64,000 bases of DNA from Massilia varians (lineage in GTDB: Bacteria; Pseudomonadota; Gammaproteobacteria; Burkholderiales; Burkholderiaceae_D): positions 1,489,001 through 1,553,000 of the forward strand of contig NZ_AP026966.1 of the NCBI RefSeq assembly GCF_027923905.1. Reading direction: 5' to 3'. The notes beneath the pieces were generated by a model. It ran no database searches. It saw only the letters and a list, made by a program, of their open reading frames with translations, and was not told where the DNA came from. This document shows, one piece after another, positions 48,445 to 58,662 of this stretch (positions are counted from its first letter, which is position 1; the number at the start of each line of letters is the position of its first letter). Both the position numbers and the translations under genes were made by a program.

Positions 48445-48614
48445 GGTGTCGATCCGGTGTGGTTTTTGCCGTCCGGCAGGCGTCGTGCGGTAGAATTGCC
48501 CGCCGTGCTGCTGGGAGACGAGAGGTCAGTACGATGGTAAGGTAGACGCCGCGACTGTTGCAACTATCTGTTATTAGAGAATCAAATTTACGGCGAGCCT
48601 TTTTGAGCAGCTTG

Positions 48615-51600
48615 ATGGACAACCAGGACCTGCAGGCGACGGCCGTGCACCGGCCGGCGATCGAGGAAGCACGCGTGCGCTGGCATCGGCTGCGCGCGTG
48701 CTATCGCTATGCAAACCTGGCCTCGCACCATTTCCTCGGCTTTGCCATCAAGCTGGTGCTGCTGCTGTATTTCGGGCTAGCGCTGCTGTTCCTGGCGCTG
48801 CGCTACGCCATCCTGCCCAATATCGACCTGTATAAAGGCGACATCGAAGCCGCCGCCGGGCGCGCGCTCGGCAACCGCGTCAGCATCGCGCAGCTGGAAG
48901 CCGGCTGGCAGGGCATCCATCCCGTACTGACGCTCGGCGACGTGCGCCTGATCGACCGCGGCGGGCGCCAGCTGCTGACCCTGCCGAAGGTCACGGCCTC
49001 CCTGTCCTGGTGGAGCCTGGTCGCCCTGGAGCCGCGCCTGCAGGCGCTCGAAGTGAACGGTCCGCAGCTGGACGTGCGGCGCGGCCGCGACGGCATCATC
49101 AGCGTGGCCGGGGTGCGGCTCGACCCGAATAAAAAGGACGACGGGCGCGGCGCCGACTGGCTGCTGCGCCAGCGCGAGATCGTGATCCGCGGCGGCCGGG
49201 TCGACTGGACCGACGAGCTGCGCGGCAGGCCGACCCTGGTCCTGAACGACGTGACCCTGGCGCTGCTGAACCGCTTCGGCGGCGGCCACCGCTTCGCGCT
49301 GCGCGCCACCCCGCCGCGCGCGCTCGGCCGGCCGCTCGACGTGCGCGCGCGCTTCCGCCACCGTTTCGGCGCGCGTCCCTCGGACATCGCGCGCTGGAAG
49401 GGCGAGCTGTATGCCGACCTGCGCGATGCCGACCTGGTGGCCTGGGAGCGCCACATCGACCTGCCGATCCGGATGGCCAGCGGACGCGGTTCGGTGCGCG
49501 CCTGGCTGAATGTCGACCAGGCCAGGGTCGCCGGCTTCACCGCCGACCTGGCCCTGGCCGACGTCAATGCGCGCCTGGGCGCGACCCTGGCGCCGCTCGA
49601 GCTGGCGCGCATCTCCGGACGCCTGGCAGCACGCGAGGAAATGTTGCCGGGTAAGGACGAAGGCAAGCCGACCTTCGGCGCCCACGGCCACACCATCAGC
49701 CTGACCGATTTCTCCGTCACCACCCGCGACGGCCACACGCTGCCGCCCGCCACGCTCGCACAGACCTGGCGCCCGGCGCGCGAGGGCAAGCCGGAATACG
49801 GCGAGCTGAGCGCGCGCCAGCTCGACATCGGCGCGCTGGCCGCCCTGGCCGGCTACCTGCCGCTGCCGCCCCAGCAGCGCCAGATGCTGCTCGACTACGC
49901 CCCGCGCGGCCGCCTGCTCGACGTGGCGGCCGAATGGGAAGGACGCTATCCGGCGCTGCGCAGCTACCGCCTGCGCGGCATTGTTGCCGGCCTGGCCATC
50001 AATGCGCAGCCGGCGCGTCCGGCTCAGCCGGCGCGGGACGGCCAGCCGGCCATGCCGCCCCGCCCGGCCACGCCCGGTTTCCAGAACCTGAGCGGCAGCA
50101 TCGACGCCAGCCAGAACGGCGGCAGCCTGACGGTCGATTCGACCGCGCTGGTCCTGCACATGCCGGCCTGGTTCGCGCAAAGCGCGATGCCGCTCGACCG
50201 GCTCGACCTGAAGGCGCGCTGGAATTTCGACCCGGGCAAGCAGCTGCTGGTCGAGGTCGAACGCCTGGCCTTCGCGCAGGGGGCGCTGTCCGGCACGCTG
50301 TCCGGACGCCACAGCCTGCCGCTGCTGCCCGATGGCGGCCGGGCAGGGCCGGGCACGTCCGACATCAGCGCCACGCTGGACGGCTTCGCGATCGGCTCGG
50401 TGGGGCGCTTCCTGCCGCTGGCCACCCCCGAGCACCTGGGCCACTGGCTGACCGACGCGCTGCAGGGCGGCACCCTGCGCGATGCGCGCCTGCGCCTGCG
50501 CGGCGACCTGGCCGCTTTCCCGTTCCGCGCCAATAATGTGCTGGAGCGCGCCCGCGGCGAATTCCACGTCGCCGGCCGCCTCGAGAATGCGCGCCTCGAA
50601 TACGCACCCGGCCACCGCCACCCCGACGGCACCCCGCAATGGCCGCTGGCCGAGAACATCAACGGCCGCATCGAGTTCGACCGCGCGCGCATGGAAATCC
50701 GCGGCGACACCCTGCGCACCATGGGCGTGGCGCTGTCCAACGTCAAGGCGGTGATTCCGGACCTGGGTGCGCACGAGAAGATGATGCTCGAGATCGACGG
50801 CGTTGCTGCCGCGCCGATGCAGGAATTCCTGCGCTACGTGGCGGCCAGCCCGGTGCCGGAATGGATCGGCCACTTCACCGACGAGACCCGCGCCGGCGGC
50901 AATGCGCGCCTGGGCCTGCGCCTGCGCATGCCGCTGGCGCACCTGCCGGAAACCCGCGTGCAGGGCAGCCTGCAACTGCTGGGCAACGACATCAGCCTGT
51001 TCCCGGAACTGCCCCCATTGCAGGCCGCGGAAGGGAAGATCGAATTCTGGGAGCGCGGCGTCGCCCTGAACGGCGTGGGCGCCAGCTTCCTGGGCGGGCC
51101 GCTGGGTCTGTCCGGCGGCACCCAGAAGGACGGCAGCATCGCGATTCGCCTGCACGGCACCCTGGACGCCGAGGGCATGCGCCGCACCGCGCCGGCGCCG
51201 GCGCTGGGCCGGCTGGCGCAGCGCCTCTCGGGCAGCACGCCCTATACCGGCAGCGTGGTGGTGCGCGAAGGCCGGCGCACCGTCACCCTCGATTCGAACC
51301 TGGCCGGCCTGGGCCTGGAACTGCCGGCGCCGCTCAACAAGCCGGAGGCGGACAGCCTGCCGCTGCGCTTCGTGCTGGCGGGCGAACCGACGCTGGGCGG
51401 GGTGGCGCGCGACGAGATCCGCGTCGCGCTGGGCGAGGGCGTGGCGGCGCGCTACGTGCGCGAAAAGACCGGACGCGCGCCCTGGACCGTGCTGCGCGGC
51501 GGGATCGGCGTCAACGTGCCGGCGCCGGCGCCGGACCGCGGCATGATGATCCACGTGAACATGCGCGCGCTGAACGCGGACGGCTGGATCGCGGCCGGCA

Positions 51601-52829
51601 AGGCGATCGCGGGCGAGGACAGCGGCGCCGCCGAGGGGAGCAGCGGCGCCGGCTTTGCCCAGTACGTGATGCCGACCCTGATCGGCGGCCGGGTGGGCGA
51701 ACTGACCATCGGCGAGCGGCGCCTGGCCGACGTGGTGCTGGGCGCCACCCACCTGCGTGACACCTGGCAGGCCAACCTGCATTCGCGCCATGCGAGCGGC
51801 TACGTGACCTGGGCCGAAGCAAGCGGGAGCCAGGGGGGGGGCAAGGTTACGGCGCGCCTGGCCTCGCTGGTGATCCCGGAGTCGAGCGAAGCCGAGGTCA
51901 AGCATTTGCTGGAATCGAACCGCGGCGCCAGCGCCACCATCCCCTCGCTTGACATCGTCGCCGAACAGTTCCAGTTGGCCGACAAGCGCCTCGGCCGCCT
52001 GGAACTGCAGGCCAGCAATGTGCAGGCGCTGGCCGGCCGCGAATGGCGCATCAACCGTCTCAGCCTCGACAACCCGGACGGCCAACTGAAGGCCAACGGA
52101 CGCTGGTTGTTCAAGGATGGGCGCAGCAACACCAGCCTGAATTTCATGCTCGACATCATTGACGCCGGCAAGCTGCTCGACCGGCTCGGCTTCCCCGAGA
52201 CCCTGCGCCGCGGCAAGGGCAAGATGTCGGGCGATATCTCCTGGAGCGGACTGCCCTACGACCTGGACATCCCGAGCCTGTCGGGCCAGATCGAGATGAA
52301 CGTGGAATCGGGCCAGTTCCTGAAGCAGGACCCGGGCGCGGCCAAGCTGCTCGGGGTGCTCAGCCTGCAGGCCTTGCCGCGCCTGCTCAAACTCGATTTC
52401 CACGACGTGTTCTCGGAAGGACTGGCCTTCGACGGCATTAGCGCCAACGCCCTGATCCAGCGCGGCGTGGTGCGCACCGACAACCTCAAGATGCACGGGG
52501 TGGCGGCGACCATCCTGATGGACGGCACTGCCGACATCGCCCACGAGACGACCAACCTGCGGGTGGTGGTGATCCCGGAGTTCAACCTCGGCACCGGTCC
52601 GCTGGTGTACGGCCTGGCGGTCAACCCGATCGTCGGCATCGGCAGCTACCTGGCGCAGCTGTTCCTGCGCGCGCCGGTGATGAAGGCGCTGACTTACCAG
52701 ATGCAGATTTCGGGACCGTGGCGGTCCCCGACCATCACCAAGATCGACAATCCCACGCCGGCGCCAGATCAGGCCAAGGCACAGGCCCAGGCCCAGGCTG
52801 GCGGGCGCCCCAATGCGAAGAAGGAGTGA
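48615..52829 (+). CDS. yhdP: YhdP-family AsmA-like envelope protein
   Basis: 1404-residue protein of the YhdP/AsmA-like group. One N-terminal membrane helix (about 45-68, FAIKLVLLLYFGLALLFLAL) anchors a very long periplasmic region built of repeating beta-strand units. In E. coli YhdP bridges the envelope and helps move phospholipid to the outer membrane. The C-terminal part (GTGPLVYGLAVNPIVGIGSY) matches the family, ending in a Gln/Ala-rich tail. The start ATG at 48615 is taken; a TTG upstream would add 19 residues. The nitrilase gene follows after 7 bases. Confidence 0.9.
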   Translation: MDNQDLQATAVHRPAIEEARVRWHRLRACYRYANLASHHFLGFAIKLVLLLYFGLALLFLALRYAILPNIDLYKGDIEAAAGRALGNRVSIAQLEAGWQGIHPVLTLGDVRLIDRGGRQLLTLPKVTASLSWWSLVALEPRLQALEVNGPQLDVRRGRDGIISVAGVRLDPNKKDDGRGADWLLRQREIVIRGGRVDWTDELRGRPTLVLNDVTLALLNRFGGGHRFALRATPPRALGRPLDVRARFRHRFGARPSDIARWKGELYADLRDADLVAWERHIDLPIRMASGRGSVRAWLNVDQARVAGFTADLALADVNARLGATLAPLELARISGRLAAREEMLPGKDEGKPTFGAHGHTISLTDFSVTTRDGHTLPPATLAQTWRPAREGKPEYGELSARQLDIGALAALAGYLPLPPQQRQMLLDYAPRGRLLDVAAEWEGRYPALRSYRLRGIVAGLAINAQPARPAQPARDGQPAMPPRPATPGFQNLSGSIDASQNGGSLTVDSTALVLHMPAWFAQSAMPLDRLDLKARWNFDPGKQLLVEVERLAFAQGALSGTLSGRHSLPLLPDGGRAGPGTSDISATLDGFAIGSVGRFLPLATPEHLGHWLTDALQGGTLRDARLRLRGDLAAFPFRANNVLERARGEFHVAGRLENARLEYAPGHRHPDGTPQWPLAENINGRIEFDRARMEIRGDTLRTMGVALSNVKAVIPDLGAHEKMMLEIDGVAAAPMQEFLRYVAASPVPEWIGHFTDETRAGGNARLGLRLRMPLAHLPETRVQGSLQLLGNDISLFPELPPLQAAEGKIEFWERGVALNGVGASFLGGPLGLSGGTQKDGSIAIRLHGTLDAEGMRRTAPAPALGRLAQRLSGSTPYTGSVVVREGRRTVTLDSNLAGLGLELPAPLNKPEADSLPLRFVLAGEPTLGGVARDEIRVALGEGVAARYVREKTGRAPWTVLRGGIGVNVPAPAPDRGMMIHVNMRALNADGWIAAGKAIAGEDSGAAEGSSGAGFAQYVMPTLIGGRVGELTIGERRLADVVLGATHLRDTWQANLHSRHASGYVTWAEASGSQGGGKVTARLASLVIPESSEAEVKHLLESNRGASATIPSLDIVAEQFQLADKRLGRLELQASNVQALAGREWRINRLSLDNPDGQLKANGRWLFKDGRSNTSLNFMLDIIDAGKLLDRLGFPETLRRGKGKMSGDISWSGLPYDLDIPSLSGQIEMNVESGQFLKQDPGAAKLLGVLSLQALPRLLKLDFHDVFSEGLAFDGISANALIQRGVVRTDNLKMHGVAATILMDGTADIAHETTNLRVVVIPEFNLGTGPLVYGLAVNPIVGIGSYLAQLFLRAPVMKALTYQMQISGPWRSPTITKIDNPTPAPDQAKAQAQAQAGGRPNAKKE

Positions 52830-52836
52830 CAAGGAC

Positions 52837-53634
52837 ATGAGCAAGGTAGCCGCAGTGCAGATGGTGTCCACCCCGCGGGTGGAAGACAACCTGGCGACCG
52901 CGCGCCGGCTGGTGGCGCAAGCCGCGAGCGAGGGCGCCCAGCTGGTGGCGCTGCCGGAATACTGGCCGATCATGGGCATGAGCGACAGCGACAAGGTGGC
53001 CCATGCCGAACCGCAAGGCAGTGGCCCGATCCAGGACTGCATGGCGCAACTGGCGCGCGAGCACGGCATCTGGCTGGTGGGCGGCACGCTGCCGCTGGTG
53101 TCGCAGGTGGACGGCAAGGTGCTCAATACCACCCTGGTCTACGACCCGCAGGGCAGGCCGGCCAGCCGCTACGACAAGATCCACCTGTTCGGCTTCAACA
53201 AGGACAGCGAATCCTATGACGAGGCGCGCACCATCGTGCCGGGGGAAAGCGTGGGCAGCTTCCAGGCGCCGTTCGGCCGGGTCGGCCTGTCGGTCTGCTA
53301 CGACCTGCGTTTTCCGGAGCTGTTCCGGGCGATGGGCGAGTGCGCCCTGATCATCGTGCCGGCCGCCTTCACCCATACCACCGGGCTGGCGCACTGGGAA
53401 ATCCTGCTGCGCGCGCGCGCGATCGAGAACCAGTGCTACGTGCTGGCCTCGGCGCAAGGAGGCCTGCACGCGAACGGCCGCCGTACCTTCGGGCACAGCA
53501 TGCTGGTCGACCCATGGGGTGAAATCAAGGCGGTGCTGCGCGAGGGCGAGGGCGTCGTCAGTGGCACTCTCGACGAGGAGTTCCTGGCTAGCGTGCGCGA
53601 GAGCCTGCCGGCGCTGAAGCACCGCAAGATGTAG
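52837..53634 (+). CDS. Carbon-nitrogen hydrolase (nitrilase superfamily)
   Basis: 265-residue amidase-type enzyme. The catalytic triad is visible: Glu in VALPEYWPIMG, Lys in RYDKIHLFGF and Cys in LSVCYDLRFPELFR. It resembles the Nit/YbeM branch, some of which deaminate side products of glutathione; the actual substrate is not shown. The start MSKVAAVQMVSTP has AAGGA upstream and lies 7 bases after yhdP, so the two are one operon. Confidence 0.92.
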   Translation: MSKVAAVQMVSTPRVEDNLATARRLVAQAASEGAQLVALPEYWPIMGMSDSDKVAHAEPQGSGPIQDCMAQLAREHGIWLVGGTLPLVSQVDGKVLNTTLVYDPQGRPASRYDKIHLFGFNKDSESYDEARTIVPGESVGSFQAPFGRVGLSVCYDLRFPELFRAMGECALIIVPAAFTHTTGLAHWEILLRARAIENQCYVLASAQGGLHANGRRTFGHSMLVDPWGEIKAVLREGEGVVSGTLDEEFLASVRESLPALKHRKM

Positions 53635-53722
53635 GCATTCGCCGGCATGTCCGCTCCGGCCTGCGATGCCGGGGCGGGGCCGACCTGAACGTGTGCAACG
53701 GGCTCACAGCCGCCATTGCTGG

Positions 53723-54019
53723 CTATTGTAGAAAATCCGCTCGGGAATCCAGCACGACTTCCTGAAAACTTTCCAGGATGGCGGCGTTCATGCGTTCGCG
53801 TGCTTCGGCGTCGACAGGGCCTTGTGCGAATGCCTGTTGACGAACTTCGGCCGACGGCCATTGGGCATAGCTATACCAAATGCCATCGCTACCGAGATGC
53901 AGGCGCGAACCCAGCGAACCGCGCTCCTTCAGCAATAAATCCGACACGCGTGACCATGCCTCGACAAACGCATTTTCATGCCCGGGGCGAAGTTTCCATC
54001 TGTAAAGCACGACAAACAT
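53723..54019 (-). CDS. ABM-domain (antibiotic biosynthesis monooxygenase-like) protein
   Basis: 98-residue protein with a ferredoxin-like ABM fold, starting MFVVLYRWKLRPGHENAFVE and containing GSLGSRLHLGSDGIWYSYAQ. Such proteins are small dimers of varied or unknown function (monooxygenase, heme or quinol related). It is on the strand opposite to the yhdP-tldD genes. No partner is evident. Confidence 0.8.
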   Translation of the reverse strand: MFVVLYRWKLRPGHENAFVEAWSRVSDLLLKERGSLGSRLHLGSDGIWYSYAQWPSAEVRQQAFAQGPVDAEARERMNAAILESFQEVVLDSRADFLQ

Positions 54020-54245
54020 TTCTTTTTCCTATGAAGACTTGCCGCAATAGCTGGAGCACGCATTGGTGTCTCCGCTTGCGGCCGGTTGCGGAGCTTCGTT
54101 AGAGGGCAGTGTACGGGGCATGTTGTTCTGCCGGCAAGCAGGTTTTTGCCGGATGCACCGAGCCCCCTGTTGGGCTGGATCGCGTCCGATACGAAGTGGG
54201 CAGATATGGCACAATGATCTTTCCACACGAACGACCGAACGCAAA

Positions 54246-55706
54246 ATGAAACCATTCGAACCGAACCTTTCCTCCCTGGCTGTCGCGCGCGACGTGCTGC
54301 TGACGCCATTCGGCCTCGACGAGGGCAAGCTGCTCAATGCGCTGGGCTCGATGTTCACGCACAAGGTCGATTACGCCGACCTGTATTTCCAGTTCACCAA
54401 GAGCGAAGGCTGGAGCCTGGAAGAGGGCATCGTCAAGACCGGCAGCTTCTCGATCGACCAGGGCGTTGGCGTGCGCGCCGTGTCGGGTGACCGGACGGCC
54501 TTTTCGTATTCCGACGACATTTCCGAAGCGGCGCTGCTGGATGCGGCGGCCGCCACCCGCACCATTGCCCGCGCAGGCGCCGGCAAGGTGAAGATCGCCA
54601 GCGCGGCGCGCCCGACCGGCGGCCGCTCGCTCTACCTGCCGCACGATCCGCTCGCCTCGCTCGACGCGACGGCGAAAGTGAAGCTGCTCGAGCGCGTCGA
54701 AAAAATGGCGCGCGCCAAGGATCCGCGCGTAGTGCAGGTGATGGCCGGCCTAGCCGGCGAATACGACGTGGTGCTGGTGGTGCGCAGTGACGGCGTGCTG
54801 GCGGCCGACATCCGCCCGCTGGTGCGCGTGTCCGTCACCGTCATCGCCGAGCAGAACGGCCGCCGTGAAGTCGGCTCCTCGGGCGGCGGCGGGCGTTACG
54901 ACTATGGCTATTTCAGCGACGAGCTGCTCGACAAGTACGCGACCGAAGCGGTGAAGTCGGCTTGCGTCAACCTGGAAGCGCGTCCGGCCCCGGCCGGCCC
55001 GATGACCATCGTGCTCGGCCCGGGCTGGCCCGGCGTGCTGCTGCACGAGGCGGTGGGCCACGGCTTGGAAGGCGACTTCAACCGCAAGGGTTCCTCGGCC
55101 TACGCCGGCCGCATCGGTGAACGCGTCGCGGCCAAGGGCGTGACCGTGGTCGACGACGGCACCTTGCAGGACCGCCGCGGCTCGCTCAACATGGACGACG
55201 AAGGCAACCCGACCCAGTGCACCACCCTGATCGAGGACGGCATCCTGAAGGGCTATATCCAGGACACGATGAACGCGCGCCTGATGAAGATGCCGGTCAC
55301 CGGCAATGCGCGCCGCGAGTCTTTTGCCCACCTGCCGATGCCGCGCATGACGAATACCTACATGCTGGCCGGCGACAAGGATCCGGAAGAAATCCTGGCC
55401 TCGGTGAAGAACGGCCTGTATGCGGTCAACTTCGGCGGCGGCCAGGTCGACATCACCAACGGCAAGTTCGTGTTCTCGGCCAGCGAAGCCTACATGATCG
55501 AGAACGGCAAGATCAGCTATCCGGTGAAGGGCGCGACCCTGATCGGCAATGGCCCGGAAGTGATGAACAATATCTCGATGATCGGCAACGACATGCGCCT
55601 CGATTCGGGCGTGGGCGTGTGCGGCAAGGAAGGCCAGAGCGTGCCGGTCGGCGTCGGCCAGCCGACCCTGCGTATCGAGGGCGTCACCGTCGGCGGCACC
55701 GCCTGA
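54246..55706 (+). CDS. tldD: Metalloprotease subunit TldD
   Basis: 486-residue TldD of the TldD/PmbA (TldE) protease, which degrades unfolded peptides and matures some modified peptides. The metal motif is [12 protein letters not shown] at about residue 267 (HExxxH). Other family landmarks are [33 protein letters not shown] and [20 protein letters not shown]. The start [17 protein letters not shown] gives normal family length; a longer in-frame start is not conserved-looking. pmbA is not in the window. A strong terminator follows. Confidence 0.96.
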   Translation: MKPFEPNLSSLAVARDVLLTPFGLDEGKLLNALGSMFTHKVDYADLYFQFTKSEGWSLEEGIVKTGSFSIDQGVGVRAVSGDRTAFSYSDDISEAALLDAAAATRTIARAGAGKVKIASAARPTGGRSLYLPHDPLASLDATAKVKLLERVEKMARAKDPRVVQVMAGLAGEYDVVLVVRSDGVLAADIRPLVRVSVTVIAEQNGRREVGSSGGGGRYDYGYFSDELLDKYATEAVKSACVNLEARPAPAGPMTIVLGPGWPGVLLHEAVGHGLEGDFNRKGSSAYAGRIGERVAAKGVTVVDDGTLQDRRGSLNMDDEGNPTQCTTLIEDGILKGYIQDTMNARLMKMPVTGNARRESFAHLPMPRMTNTYMLAGDKDPEEILASVKNGLYAVNFGGGQVDITNGKFVFSASEAYMIENGKISYPVKGATLIGNGPEVMNNISMIGNDMRLDSGVGVCGKEGQSVPVGVGQPTLRIEGVTVGGTA

Positions 55707-55728
55707 CGCGCAGCGCCCGCAAGAACAG

Positions 55729-55763
55729 GCCGGCCCGCGGATAGCGCGGGCCGGCTTTTTTTT
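55729..55763 (+). terminator. Terminator after tldD
   Basis: A perfect 11-base stem GCCGGCCCGCG / CGCGGGCCGGC with a GATAG loop and eight T. It separates tldD from the convergent receptor 5. Confidence 0.92.
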
Positions 55764-55782
55764 CGTCCATGCGCCTGCGCCG

Positions 55783-58465
55783 TCAGAAGCGATAGGTCAC
55801 TCGCGCGTAGACCGTGAAGCCGAGCGGGTCCGTGTAGCGCGGGTCGTAGCCCAGCTGGAAGTTGGTGACCTGGTTGGTGAAGGGCGGCTCTTCGTCGAAC
55901 AGGTTCTTGATGCCGGCCGTCAGCTCGGCCTTCTTGTTGCCGGTGTAGGTGGCCGAGAGCGACCAGATCGAGTAGTGCCCGACCTTGTTGAAGAACTCCG
56001 GCGCCACTGCCGTGTTCTGGTCGGTGTAGTGCGACATGAAGCGGTTGGCCAGGTTGAAGCTCCAGTCGCCGCGCGCCAGGGTGAACAGCAGGTTATGGCG
56101 CCAGCGGAAGACCGGGGTGGCGTCGGCATAGCGCCCCGCATTCTCGGTGAACGGTCCGCCCGGCTCGTTCTGGTAGTCGTACTTGTTGACGTAGGTGCCG
56201 TCCAGGTTGACGCTGAAGTTGCCGAAGCGCGTGCGCGGCATGCGGTAGGCCACCGACAGGTCGAGGCCGCGGGTCTTGACTTCGCCGAGGTTGTCGGTGA
56301 TGTCCAGCACGTACAGCAGGCTGGTGCCGGCCGCGTTGTAGACGAACAGGTTGCGGTACTTCTCGTAGTTGCCGAAGATGGTCTGCTCGGCAAGCTCGCT
56401 GATCTGGTCCTTCAGGCGGATGTTCCAGTAGTCGAGCGAGAGCGTGAGGTTTGGCAGCGGCTCGACCACGATGCCGGCGCTGTAGGTGCGCGAACGTTCC
56501 GGCGACAGGTCGGGATTGCCGCCGCCGCGCACGAACTGCTGCTGGCCGCAGGCGATGTTCGGGTTGGCGCCGGGCGCCGGCACACCGTTCGGGCACAGCA
56601 CCGGATCGTCATAGGTGTCCGAGCTGTTGGTGGTGGTCTGCGGGCCGAACAGGTCGAACAGCGTCGGCGCGCGGAAGCCCTTGTTGAAGGAGCCGCGCAG
56701 CAGCAGTTGCGGGGTCGGCTGCCAGCGCAGCGCCACCTTGGGGTTGAAGCTGCCGCCGACGTCGCTGTAGTGGTCGTAGCGGGCCGCCACGTTGAGTTCG
56801 AGGTCCTTGACGATCGGTACGTTCACCTCGCTGAACAGGGCCCAGATGCTGCGCGCGCCGGACTGGTCCTGCGCGTCGGCCGAGCCCGAGCTGGAGGCCT
56901 GCGAGGCCAGTTCGCGGTTGACGAAATACTTGGCGCGGTCGCGCCGGAATTCGGCGCCGATGGCGAAGCCGAGCGGGCCGCCGGGAAGCGTCATCAGCTC
57001 GCGGCTGGCGCGCGCGTCCACCGCCGCGCTGTGGATGCGCGCATGCAGGTATTCGCCGGACAGGATCGCGTTGCGCAGGTACTCGGCCCCTTGCGCGTTC
57101 TGCGGGCCGAAGGGATTCAGGATGCCGGCGGCGACGCCGTCGATGATGCGCTGGTCGATGACGTAGCCGCCGTTGAAGATGCTCTTGGCCTTGCCCAGCG
57201 AGTAGGAAACCGCCGTGTTGTAGTCCCAGCCGGCCAGCGAGCCCTCGAGGCTGGCCAGCAGGCGGTCGGTGATGCTGGAATCAACATTGTTGCGCCGGCC
57301 GGTCTCGAGCGGCCGCCAGGAGATGTCGAGCGCTTCGCCCGTCAGGCCGGGGGAAGGCCGGCACGATGCCGTTGCCGGGATAGAAGGGGCTGTCGCCCGT
57401 CATGATCACGCCGATGCCCGACAGCGGCGGCGGCGCGACCTGGGCCTCGTTGGTGCTGCGGCCGTGCACGAATTCCAGGCCGGCCGTGTGCGCGCCGAAT
57501 TTCTTGTTGAGCCGGGCCATGGCGCTGAACTGGCGCGTCTTGGGGATGTTGTCGACGAAGCGCGTGTAGTCGAAGGCACACAGGGGCTCGCCCGGCAGCG
57601 CCACCGAGTCGGGCGGCTGGCAGGCCGGGGCGTAAGGGTTGCCGGTCACGCCGAGGTCGGAAAAGAAATTGGCGGGGAAGGTCGTGCCGCTGACCTCGAA
57701 CATGCCGCGTTCGGGCCGGATGCCGGTGCTGGAGAAGCGGCGGTCGGTGGCGCGCAGCGCGCTTTGCTGGTGCCAGTCGACTACGCCCCACATGCTCAGG
57801 CCGTCGCGCTCGAGCTCGCCCCAGCCGCCCGACAGGTTGATGCGCTGCTCGTTGCCGCCGCCCTGGGCGTAGGGTTCATAGGCCTCGACCACCAGCGCCG
57901 TCCCTTCCACCGAGCGCTTGGTGATGAAGTTGATCACGCCGCCGATGGCGTCGGTGCCGTAGACCGCGGAGGCGCCGTCGCGCAGCACCTCGACCCGCTC
58001 CAGCGCGGCCACCGGGATGATGTTGAGGTCGACCGAATCGGCGAAGTAGGGGTGGTTCGCCAGGCGGCGCCCGTTGAGGAGCACCAGGGTCTTGTCGCCG
58101 CCCAGGCCGCGCAGGTCGGCGGTGGCGCGCCCGCCGGTGCCGGACCCGACCGCCGCCGTCGAGCCCTCCGAGGACTGGTTCATCGGGATCGCGTTCAGCA
58201 CCTCCTGTGCCGTGGACAGGCCCTGCTTGGCGAAATCGGATGCGCGGATCGTCGTGATCGGTAGCGAGGTCTCGGTGGCCAGGCGCCGGATCGACGACCC
58301 GGTGATCTCGACGCGCTGCATCGGCGCCGCCGTCGGGGTCGGGGGTGGCTGCAGGGCAGGGGGCGAAGTCTGGGCCAGCAGGGGCGGCGCGCACAGCGCG
58401 AGGCCGGCCGCCGAGCCGCAGGCGAACAGCCGGCGCAGGGCGCGGGACAGGATGGTTTCGGTCAT
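55783..58465 (-). pseudogene. TonB-dependent receptor 5, frameshifted
   Basis: Outer-membrane receptor paralogous to receptor 6. The first part starts MTETILSRALRRLF with a signal peptide, then RVEITGSSIRRLATETSLPI and SAVYGTDAIGGVINFITKRS (plug). Its frame breaks at the G-run 57349-57353: the coding strand has five C where four keep the frame. Removing one joins GIVPAFP to GLTGEALDISWRPLETGRR, and the open frame continues to the barrel end DPLGFTVYARVTYRF, giving 893 residues. Both sides are conserved-looking, so an assembly error is likely. GGAG precedes the ATG. Substrate unknown. Confidence 0.88.
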
Positions 58466-58558
58466 CTTGGGCTCCGGATCGGGAATGGCGCGCAGCAGCG
58501 CCCGGGCAGGGCGCGATCGCGCGCCCTGCCGCTGGCCGCCGCCGCTTGCCGCGGGTTT

Positions 58559-58662
58559 AGAGCGCCGAACAATTCCCCCGATGGCTGCGTTGCATCGTCT
58601 CGCCGTACTAGCGTACTGTCTTCGACGATGCGCCTTGCCCTCGGGGTTTTGTTAGGCGCTCT
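58559..58662. repeat. Dispersed inverted-repeat element, copy B
   Basis: It has outer arms AGAGCGCC / GGCGCTCT and the same core as 22538-22638 (CGATGGCTGCGTTGCATCGT through GACGATGCGCCTTGCCCTCG, two blocks with one central difference). It lies between receptors 5 and 6 and touches the receptor 6 stop codon, where it could act as a transcription or mRNA-stability hairpin. Confidence 0.8.

Noticed and set aside
48777..53132. Very long open frame (over 1400 codons) on the minus strand opposite yhdP
   Set aside because: It is a by-product of high GC and codon bias. Its translation is low-complexity and Ala/Arg/Gln-rich with no family motif, and the plus strand encodes a clear YhdP protein.
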